A stretch of DNA of 6,401 nt from Pseudomonadota bacterium (lineage in GTDB: Bacteria > Pseudomonadota > Alphaproteobacteria > Rhizobiales > Rhizobiaceae), in NCBI GenBank assembly GCA_023393575.1, contig JAEWKX010000126.1, positions 1 through 6,401 of the forward strand. The letters run 5' to 3'. A program made the translations under genes and the position numbers. Shown here one piece after another: positions 1 to 4,731 of this stretch. How positions within the stretch are numbered: the stretch's first letter is position 1; every line of letters starts with the position of its first letter. Below the pieces are notes generated by a model that was given only the letters and a program-made list of their open reading frames with translations, searched no databases and was not told where the DNA came from.

Positions 1-408
1 GAGGTACCCTCCCGGCAGGGCGAATGCATTGATCGCGGGCGAATTGAGGATTGTGATCCGGTAGGACTGGGACGGGTTCTCGGAGACGGCGGTCAAGGCT
101 CCGGCGATGCGGGCGACCAGCTTCTCCGTCTTCTCGTCGTGATACTCGCCGCCATAGCTCGCCACGATCCGCGGATGCTCACGCGCACCCATTTGTGCTC
201 GCGGGTCGTTCTTCTGTACCTCGTCGACGATCTGCGGCGAATCGGAGGGGGCGACGTTCGGCTGGTAGGCCTGGTCCAGTATGGACTGACAGCCGGCGAG
301 CGTCACGGCAGAGGCGAAGAGAACGGCGAGGCTTCCCGTCGTCCGCCGATGGCGACTGCGCGGAAGTGCCGGCATTTCAAGCTTTACCGTCGATTTCGGA
401 TTTGTCAT
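1..408 (-). CDS. M48-family metalloprotease-like lipoprotein, N-terminal part
   Basis: The N-terminal 136 residues are present and the gene continues past the left edge. Residues 17-23 are basic (RSRHRRT), followed by a hydrophobic stretch and a lipobox LAGC with Cys at residue 40, so this should be a lipidated protein exported to the periplasm. Residues 123-136 read NSPAINAFALPGGYL-like, the segment that in periplasmic M48 peptidases (BepA/YfgC and rhizobial relatives) lies shortly before the zinc-binding HEXXH helix. That helix lies outside the window, so catalytic competence cannot be judged. The start is uncertain: ATG at 408 has only a weak purine stretch upstream; ATG at 450 is in frame (TAG at 468-466 closes the frame) but makes an over-long signal; ATG at 375 gives a compact 28-residue signal region before the Cys. 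Family members act in outer-membrane protein quality control; the role here is inferred. The gene lies 192 bp behind thiQ and probably has its own promoter. Confidence 0.85.
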   Translation of the reverse strand, partial: MTNPKSTVKLEMPALPRSRHRRTTGSLAVLFASAVTLAGCQSILDQAYQPNVAPSDSPQIVDEVQKNDPRAQMGAREHPRIVASYGGEYHDEKTEKLVARIAGALTAVSENPSQSYRITILNSPAINAFALPGGYL

Positions 409-600
409 TCCAAAGATCCGCTGCCCGGCCGTCCGTCGGGGATGCCCCATCGTAAACGCGTTCGACTATTCTCTTCTTGTCGCTTATCGACTTTCACGCC
501 GCATTCACAGCGCTCGTTGATAGATAAGGCGTCCCCACCCGCGCAAAAAGACGCTGCTGCTGCGATGCCACCGCGCCACGACCAAATTGTGGCAGCGCAG
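409..600. other. Intergenic region between thiQ and the M48 lipoprotein gene
   Basis: This 192-bp stretch has no convincing ORF of its own. On the minus strand it holds a weak terminator candidate right after the thiQ stop codon, and it must carry the promoter of the lipoprotein gene if that gene is separately transcribed. I see no clear -35/-10 pair: TTGCGC near 546-541 followed by TATCAA after about 18 nt is only a poor match. No GGAAC-type stress promoter is present on the minus strand here. Confidence 0.6.
545..600 (-). terminator. Weak terminator candidate after thiQ
   Basis: Directly after the thiQ TAA, the minus-strand RNA can form GCCAC/GTGGC (594-590 with 579-575, a 9-nt loop), extendable past a bulged U by CGC/GCG. 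A longer-range pairing of CGCTGC with GCAGCG is followed immediately by UCUUUUU (551-545). The U-run and the position just past the end of the operon fit an intrinsic terminator. The stem with the U-run encloses a long loop, however, and the compact stem is not next to the Us, so this is tentative. Confidence 0.35.
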
Positions 601-1326
601 TTAACCCGCAAGGAACTGGGAGACGATCGGAATGTCAGTGTGGGACAGGAAGTCCACGGTCGGCTCCTGACGCAGGATGGTGGCCCGATCCATGAATATG
701 ATGTGGGTGGAAAGGCGCCTGAGCTCTTCGGGATCATGAGTGACGATCACCACGGTGCTTCCGGTCTCCCGGTGCAGATGCGACAGCAGGGATGCCATGT
801 CGAGGCGCAGGCCGGGATCGAGGGCGGCGAACGGTTCATCCATCAGGAGCACGGGTTTCCGCCGGACCAGGACACGGGCGAAGGCGACACGCTGTCGCTC
901 TCCGCCAGAGAGAGTGGAAGGAAGACGATGCTCCGTCCCCGCCAGCCCCACATGCGCGAGAGCGGCAGAAACCGCTTCCCGCTCCGGCGCGCTCAGCCGT
1001 CGAAGCGAAGGATGGATGCCGAGAGCGACGTTGGTGAAGACATCGAGGTGCCCGAAGAGGTTGTTGTCCTGGAAGACGAGAGAGACGGGCCTTTCGGATG
1101 GATGAAGCCGGGTCATGTCCACTCCGTCGAAGAGCACCCGTCCGCTTGCGGGAGCCTCGAAGCCCGCGATGATGTTGAGCAGCGTCGATTTGCCGGCGCC
1201 GGACGGTCCCGCCACAGCGGTGATCGCTCCCGCGGCAATACAGCAATTCAGCCGGAAACGTGTGTCATCCAGCGTCAGCTCCACGGCGTCCAGTCGGATC
1301 TCCGGGGCCTTCAAGAGATTACCCAT
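601..1326 (-). CDS. thiQ: Thiamine ABC transporter ATP-binding protein ThiQ
   Basis: This cytoplasmic ATPase powers the thiamine/TPP importer ThiBPQ. The 241 residues form one ABC domain with all expected motifs: Walker A GPSGAGKST at 40-48, Q-loop Gln86 (FQDNNLF), signature LSGGERQ at 139-145, Walker B VLLMDEP at 159-165 and the switch His197 (THDPEEL). Length is close to E. coli ThiQ (about 232), with no extra C-terminal regulatory domain of the kind seen in PotA- or MalK-type ATPases. The ATG at 1326 lies inside the end of thiP: the two genes overlap by 8 nt in different frames, and only a weak Shine-Dalgarno (GGGAAC) precedes it, which suggests translational coupling. Sequence alone would only say importer ATPase; the thiamine assignment rests on the ThiQ-like N-terminal half plus the thiB-thiP context and the TPP riboswitch at the head of the operon. 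Confidence 0.95.
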   Translation of the reverse strand: MGNLLKAPEIRLDAVELTLDDTRFRLNCCIAAGAITAVAGPSGAGKSTLLNIIAGFEAPASGRVLFDGVDMTRLHPSERPVSLVFQDNNLFGHLDVFTNVALGIHPSLRRLSAPEREAVSAALAHVGLAGTEHRLPSTLSGGERQRVAFARVLVRRKPVLLMDEPFAALDPGLRLDMASLLSHLHRETGSTVVIVTHDPEELRRLSTHIIFMDRATILRQEPTVDFLSHTDIPIVSQFLAG

Positions 1327-2944
1327 GGCTGTTCCCGCGCCTTTCAGATCCGGAGGTCCCGATGACCGTCAGCAAGAGGCACACCGCGCCGAGGAGGAGC
1401 GCCAGGCCGTCCGCGTCCGCCGTCCGGTAGCTCGACAGCCGGCTATATAGAAGCCATGGCAGCGTGACGAAGTCGTTCGATGCGAAAAGCGCGACCGCGC
1501 CAAGGTCGCCGAGGGACAGCGACATGGCGAACGACAAGGCGAGCAGGGCAGGCCGGATGAGTGCCGGGCGGTCGATCCGCCATATCCTGCTCCAGCCGCC
1601 GATCCCGAGGCTTGCCGCCAGCCGGCCCGTCTTGCGGCGATGTTCCTGCATGGCGGGCTCCAGCACCCGGATGACGAAAGGCAGCGCCATCAGGGTATTG
1701 ATCGCGACGACAAGGCCGGCAGTCAGGTATGAGCCGAGCCCGAGCGGCCTCAGAAGCAGGAACCAACCGGTGCCGAGCACGACGGGCGGAACCAGAAGAA
1801 CCAGCAAGGGCGTCGCGCCGAGGGCGGCGGAGAGGGCCAGAAGCGGCTTTCCGGATGTCCTGGTTTCCCGGATGGCGAGGCGGGCGCTGATGATCGCAAC
1901 CGATAGAAGAAGTGCCGCCATGCCCGATGACAGGGCGACCATGGTGCTCATTCCCAGGGCTTGATGGAAGGCGGCGCTGGCGAGAAGGCCGGCGAGGTCG
2001 GCTTGGACGCCCGCCCAGACGATCGCGCCCAAAGGCAGCAGAAGCATGAGCGTTCCACCGCAGATCATCACGGTATCCCAGATCACGCTTGCGGTGCCGA
2101 GGCCGTCGAACCGGCGGCTTCGACGGCCGTTGCCGGGTGACGCCTCCTCGGTTGCCGGAAGCAGTGAAAGGACGGCGAGAATCACCGCCGTCACGCCGAT
2201 CTGTAGCAATGACAGCGCAATGGCGCGGGTGGGATCGAAGTCGAAACGCAACGCCTGGTATATCGCCACTTCGAGGGTTGTCGCGGCCGGTCCTCCCCCC
2301 AGCACCAGAACGAGCGTGAAGCTTGTGGCACAGAGCATGAAGATCAAGCTGCCGATGCCGGGCAGAATGCGGAAAAGGGCGGGCCACTCGATGCGGAAGA
2401 AGATCGCTGCAGGCCTCATGCCGAGCTGGGCGGCCAGCATCCAGTATTCGCCGGGAAGCCGGCCCAGGGATGCGACCATCAGGCGGCAAGCAAGCGGCAG
2501 GTTGAAGAAGACGTGCGCCAGGAGGATGCCGCCGAGCCCGTAGATATTGACCGGCTCGTCCAGGCCGAAACCGAGCAGCAGGTCGTTCACTATACCCTGG
2601 GTGCCCCAGACCGTGATCAGGCCGAGGGCAGCCACCAATGCCGGCAGTCCCATGGGAACCGCCATCAGCCGCAGTATCCACAGCCGGCCGGGAAATCGGG
2701 GTCGGCGTGCCAGCGCCAGCGCCACGGGAACGGCCAGCCCGATGGAAAGGAGCGTGGACAGGCCCGCCTGAAGCAGGGTGAACCGAAGGACGCGCATGGT
2801 GTATGGCGTCCAGAAGGATGTTTGCGAGGGTGGAAGATCCGGCTTGAAGAGCGCGTAGATGGCGAGGACGACGAAGAAAGCCACGGCTGCGAAAGCCGAT
2901 ATTCCTGCTCCAACGGCTACCCGTTTTTCCGGCCTCGTCAGCAT
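1319..2944 (-). CDS. thiP: Thiamine ABC transporter permease ThiP
   Basis: This inner-membrane permease of the ThiBPQ importer has 541 residues, close to E. coli ThiP (about 536). Two binding-protein-dependent transport domains are fused in one chain. Hydrophobic segments lie near residues 10-33, 55-80, 88-113, 136-160, 195-217 and 240-263 in the first half, and near 288-312, 330-355, 368-398, 405-428, 463-488 and 513-530 in the second. Each half carries the cytoplasmic EAA-type loop that docks on ThiQ: residues 166-190 (AAQLGMRPAAIFFRIEWPAL) and 438-462 (AASLGIGGWSRIWRIDRPAL). A charged linker at 263-280 (ATEEASPGNGRRSRR) joins the halves. The ATG at 2944 is 7 nt behind the thiB stop with no strong Shine-Dalgarno, so translation probably depends on ribosomes finishing thiB. 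The C-terminus overlaps the thiQ start. Nothing is truncated or frameshifted. Confidence 0.96.
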   Translation of the reverse strand: MLTRPEKRVAVGAGISAFAAVAFFVVLAIYALFKPDLPPSQTSFWTPYTMRVLRFTLLQAGLSTLLSIGLAVPVALALARRPRFPGRLWILRLMAVPMGLPALVAALGLITVWGTQGIVNDLLLGFGLDEPVNIYGLGGILLAHVFFNLPLACRLMVASLGRLPGEYWMLAAQLGMRPAAIFFRIEWPALFRILPGIGSLIFMLCATSFTLVLVLGGGPAATTLEVAIYQALRFDFDPTRAIALSLLQIGVTAVILAVLSLLPATEEASPGNGRRSRRFDGLGTASVIWDTVMICGGTLMLLLPLGAIVWAGVQADLAGLLASAAFHQALGMSTMVALSSGMAALLLSVAIISARLAIRETRTSGKPLLALSAALGATPLLVLLVPPVVLGTGWFLLLRPLGLGSYLTAGLVVAINTLMALPFVIRVLEPAMQEHRRKTGRLAASLGIGGWSRIWRIDRPALIRPALLALSFAMSLSLGDLGAVALFASNDFVTLPWLLYSRLSSYRTADADGLALLLGAVCLLLTVIGTSGSERRGNSHG

Positions 2945-2948
2945 TCGG

Positions 2949-2958
2949 GCGCTAGCGC
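2949..2958. repeat. 10-bp perfect palindrome at the thiB-thiP junction
   Basis: GCGCTAGCGC is a perfect palindrome spanning the thiB TAG stop codon and the 7-nt gap before the thiP ATG. As RNA it has no room for a loop of its own, so a hairpin is unlikely to be stable. It may be chance in GC-rich sequence. Confidence 0.4.
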
Positions 2959-3953
2959 TCGCTCATGGCGGTAAGCCATTCGTCGATCCAGGCCTGACGC
3001 TTCGCCGCCACCTCCGCCGGATCCATCAGAAACGTCTTCGCCGGCTTGACGAGACGGTCGAAGGCGGGTGGCAACGGTTGTGCTGTTTCGCCGGCCGGCA
3101 TCATCCAGTTGGTGGTCGGAATGAGGTCCTGGAATGCCGGTGACATCATGAAGCGCAGAAACTCCTTGGCCAGATCCTTCTGCCGGGACGTCGTGACAAG
3201 GCCCGCCACCTCGATCTGGATGTAATGACCCTCGGCGAAGGCTGCGGCCTGATACCGTGAACTGTCCTCGGCGACCATGTGGTAGGCAGGCGACGTCGTA
3301 TAGGAGAGGACCATCGGGACCTCACCCCTGGTGAACAACCCGTAGGCCTCCGACCAGCCGGGAGTGACGGTCAGCACCCGGTGGCGCAATTTCGCCCAGG
3401 CCTCGCCCGCCTCATCTCCGTAGACCGCCTTCATCCACAAAAGCAGGCCCAGGCCTGGCGTGGAGGTCCGGGGATCCTGGATAACGATTTTCCGGGACGG
3501 GTCTCCTTCGACCAGTTCCTTCAGGCTCGCCGGAGGTGCCGTCATGGTCTGCGTGTCATATACGACGGCAAAATGGCCGTAGTCGTAGGGGATGAAGACG
3601 TCGTCCCCGTAGCCGCCGGGCACCCGGATCGATCCGGTGTCGAGACCGTGCGGCGCGAACAATCCGGTGGCCTTCGCCTCCGCCGCGAGATTGGTGTCTA
3701 GGCCCAGCACGACATCCGCCCGGTTGGACTGCCCCTCCAGCTTCAGCCGGGAGAGAAGGGCCACACCGTCGGCGACCGCCACGAAATTCACCGTACACGA
3801 ACACGTCTCTTCGAATTTCTGCTTCACCTTCGGCCCGGGACCCCATTCGGCCGTGAAGCTTTCATAGGTGTAGATTGTCAGCACCTGATCCTGTGCATGG
3901 GCGGGCAGGCCGAATGCCAGGGAGAAGAAAAGGGGGAGCAGAAACTTTCCCAT
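2952..3953 (-). CDS. thiB: Thiamine/TPP periplasmic binding protein ThiB
   Basis: This periplasmic receptor delivers thiamine or its phosphates to ThiP. The 333 residues (E. coli ThiB about 327) begin with a Sec signal peptide, [20 protein letters not shown], probably cleaved after Ala20. The mature protein opens with the family-typical [21 protein letters not shown] (24-44). Further ThiB signatures are DTNL at 86-89, [12 protein letters not shown] at 122-133, [11 protein letters not shown] at 197-207, SYTTSPAY at 217-224 and TNWMMP at 281-286. In the E. coli structure the thiazolium and pyrimidine rings are held by aromatic residues in these same segments, so Trp200, the two Tyr of SYTTSPAY and Trp283 are the expected ligand contacts. 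The start at 3953 is set by AGGAGG (3964-3959) five nt upstream and by the signal peptide. A longer in-frame start at 4076 lies inside the riboswitch and is rejected. First gene of the operon, controlled by the TPP riboswitch. Confidence 0.96.
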   Translation of the reverse strand: MGKFLLPLFFSLAFGLPAHAQDQVLTIYTYESFTAEWGPGPKVKQKFEETCSCTVNFVAVADGVALLSRLKLEGQSNRADVVLGLDTNLAAEAKATGLFAPHGLDTGSIRVPGGYGDDVFIPYDYGHFAVVYDTQTMTAPPASLKELVEGDPSRKIVIQDPRTSTPGLGLLLWMKAVYGDEAGEAWAKLRHRVLTVTPGWSEAYGLFTRGEVPMVLSYTTSPAYHMVAEDSSRYQAAAFAEGHYIQIEVAGLVTTSRQKDLAKEFLRFMMSPAFQDLIPTTNWMMPAGETAQPLPPAFDRLVKPAKTFLMDPAEVAAKRQAWIDEWLTAMSER

Positions 3954-3958
3954 CGGTA

Positions 3959-3980
3959 CCTCCTCGATGCTGCAAGAAGG
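3959..3980 (-). promoter_or_regulatory. Shine-Dalgarno-sequestering hairpin (riboswitch expression platform)
   Basis: On the minus strand CCUUCUUG (3980-3973) can pair fully with CGAGGAGG (3966-3959): eight pairs including two G-U, with the six-nt loop CAGCAU. The 3' strand contains the entire thiB Shine-Dalgarno AGGAGG, so folding this hairpin would block ribosome binding. There is no U-run after it, which argues for translational rather than transcriptional control. The 5' strand CCUUCU can pair instead with GGAGGG (4014-4009) at the 3' edge of the TPP aptamer, giving a mutually exclusive ON structure. Confidence 0.7.
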
Positions 3981-4002
3981 ATCGGGCGCCGATGAAGAGC
4001 CG

Positions 4003-4085
4003 TCTAATCCCTCCGCCGGTTCTAACCGGATCAGGTTCAGCGGGTTGGGCAAGCCTCTCAGCCGCCTGTGCGGCACCCCGTTAGA
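4003..4085 (-). ncRNA. TPP riboswitch (THI box)
   Basis: This is the cytoplasmic TPP sensor in the thiBPQ leader. On the minus strand the conserved blocks come in the expected order: GGGGTGCC, GCTGAGA (4062-4056), CTGAACCTGAT (4040-4030) and GCGGAGGGA near 4016-4008. The helices can be traced by eye: P1 UCUAA/UUAGA (4085-4081 with 4007-4003), P3 GCCGC/GCGGC with loop ACAG (4074-4061), P4 CCGC/GCGG, and P5 CCGGU/ACCGG. P3 is short, as in many bacterial examples. Binding of TPP should lower expression of the downstream thiamine importer. Confidence 0.97.
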
Positions 4086-4093
4086 GCGGTGAA

Positions 4094-4122
4094 GATGTAG
4101 CGAGCGAGGGGGGACTTGGCAA
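4094..4122 (-). promoter_or_regulatory. Sigma-70-like promoter of thiBPQ
   Basis: TTGCCA (4122-4117) and TACATC (4099-4094) are separated by exactly 17 nt. The -35 hexamer matches the TTGACA consensus at four of six positions and the -10 matches TATAAT at three to four. The predicted start, about 7 nt after the -10, falls near 4088-4086, directly before the first base of riboswitch helix P1 at 4085. That positional fit is the best support. The promoter begins 14 nt behind the stop codon of the response-regulator gene. Confidence 0.65.
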
Positions 4123-4130
4123 GCCGTCCC
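4111..4130. repeat. Inverted repeat overlapping the thiBPQ -35 box
   Basis: GGGAC (4111-4115) and GTCCC (4126-4130) form a perfect 5-bp inverted repeat enclosing a nested GGC-AA-GCC (4118-4125), with two unpaired Ts on one side. It overlaps the TTGCCA -35 hexamer and starts 6 nt behind the response-regulator stop codon. It could be an operator or the remains of a terminator for the upstream gene; no U-run follows on the minus strand. Confidence 0.3.
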
Positions 4131-4136
4131 TCGGTA

Positions 4137-4586
4137 TCAATGATGGCGCTGGAATACCCGAAGTTCCCGTGGGAGCGTAGCCATCCCTCCTGTTCGGTCG
4201 GCTACCGCATATCCGATCGATTGTTCGATCACGTGCGGCATGACCGGCTTTGTCAGCACCCCGAGCGGACCATCGCGGCGCCCATCCACGTCTTCGGGAT
4301 TGGCGGTCATGAAGATGACCGTCACCCCGTATCTCTCGGCCAGTTCATGGCCGATCGAGGGGCCTGTGCGTCCGTCGGCGAGATTGACATCCACCAGGGC
4401 GATGTCCGCGTTCTGCGCGAGGGCCATGGCAGGGTTGCGGCCATTGGCAAAGCCGACCACCTGCAGGCCCATCGCCTCGACCGTTTCAGCGACATCCAGG
4501 GCGATCAGGAACTCGTCCTCGACGATCAGTACGCGCTGTTCGGAGGGGTCCCGGACCTGCCAACCACTCGATACAACTGTCGGCAT
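4137..4586 (-). CDS. Single-domain (receiver-only) response regulator
   Basis: This soluble phospho-receiver has 149 residues. The CheY-like fold spans about residues 17-130 and has all active-site residues: acidic pocket E23-D24-E25 (LIVEDE), phospho-acceptor Asp66 (ALVDVNLADG), Thr94 (FMTAN) and Lys113 (LTKP). A 16-residue N-terminal extension precedes the domain, and about 19 residues (RTGGMATLPRELRVFQRHH) follow it without forming an output domain. It must therefore act through protein contacts, as CheY, DivK or phosphorelay shuttles do. The LIVEDEFLIALDV wording resembles receivers partnered with HWE/HisKA2 kinases and PhyR in Alphaproteobacteria. No kinase gene is in the window, so the partner is unknown. 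The start at 4586 is supported by AGGAG (4598-4594), 7 nt upstream. A probable EcfG stress promoter lies 64 bp upstream, suggesting induction in the general stress response. Confidence 0.93.
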   Translation of the reverse strand: MPTVVSSGWQVRDPSEQRVLIVEDEFLIALDVAETVEAMGLQVVGFANGRNPAMALAQNADIALVDVNLADGRTGPSIGHELAERYGVTVIFMTANPEDVDGRRDGPLGVLTKPVMPHVIEQSIGYAVADRTGGMATLPRELRVFQRHH

Positions 4587-4614
4587 CGTTCTTCTCCTGC
4601 TGGTTCCGACGGGC

Positions 4615-4636
4615 CGATCTCTGGCGTATCAGATCG
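4615..4636 (-). repeat. Inverted repeat in the response-regulator leader
   Basis: CGATCT (4615-4620) and AGATCG (4631-4636) form a perfect 6-bp inverted repeat with a 10-nt spacer. It lies between the predicted stress-promoter start site and the Shine-Dalgarno, so in the mRNA it would be a small hairpin. It does not include the Shine-Dalgarno, and its function is unknown. Confidence 0.4.
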
Positions 4637-4639
4637 ACA

Positions 4640-4664
4640 CTGCCACCCGAACGAGGAGTGGCAG
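4640..4664. repeat. 7-bp inverted repeat around the stress-promoter -10 box
   Basis: CTGCCAC (4640-4646) and GTGGCAG (4658-4664) are perfect inverted repeats separated by 11 nt. The half-site centres are 18 bp apart. The repeat encloses the CGTT -10 element (4653-4650) of the EcfG-type promoter and covers part of its spacer. This is a position expected for an operator, but a repeat of this size can also arise by chance. Confidence 0.45.
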
Positions 4665-4674
4665 ATATTGTTCC
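4650..4674 (-). promoter_or_regulatory. EcfG/RpoE2-type general stress promoter
   Basis: On the minus strand GGAAC (4674-4670) is followed after exactly 16 nt by CGTT (4653-4650). This is the published consensus for EcfG-family sigma factors (RpoE2, SigT, EcfG) of Alphaproteobacteria. Transcription would start near 4643, giving a leader of about 57 nt before the response-regulator ATG. The match is exact at both elements and the spacing is canonical. Confidence 0.75.
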
Positions 4675-4700
4675 GGATTGAACCACCGGCCCTGCGGCCA

Positions 4701-4716
4701 AGCCATTGGTATGGCT
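4701..4716 (-). terminator. Hairpin behind the uup stop, possible weak terminator
   Basis: AGCCAT and ATGGCT form a perfect 6-bp stem with a 4-nt loop, 15 nt behind the uup stop codon. A GC-rich stretch (GGCC-GCAG-GGCC) follows. There is no U-run, so intrinsic termination would be inefficient; it could equally protect the 3' end of the mRNA. Confidence 0.3.
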
Positions 4717-4731
4717 AACAGATCGTTAAGC

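Noticed and set aside
139..1365. 408-residue open frame on the plus strand
   Set aside because: It lies antisense to thiQ and the lipoprotein gene. The translation is low-complexity and rich in Arg, Gly and Pro with no recognisable domain, as expected for a mirror frame of GC-rich coding DNA.
1443..2681. 412-residue open frame on the minus strand overlapping thiP
   Set aside because: It is a shifted frame inside thiP, Arg/Pro-rich and without membrane segments or motifs.
3954..4076. 41-residue N-terminal extension of thiB from an ATG at 4076
   Set aside because: The extension is simply translated riboswitch sequence and would precede a complete signal peptide. The ATG at 3953 has a strong Shine-Dalgarno and matches ThiB family length.
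4587..4731. Small ORF (part of 4486-4701, minus strand) in the gap before the response regulator
   Set aside because: Most of it overlaps the response regulator in another frame, there is no Shine-Dalgarno, and its 5' part crosses the stress promoter.
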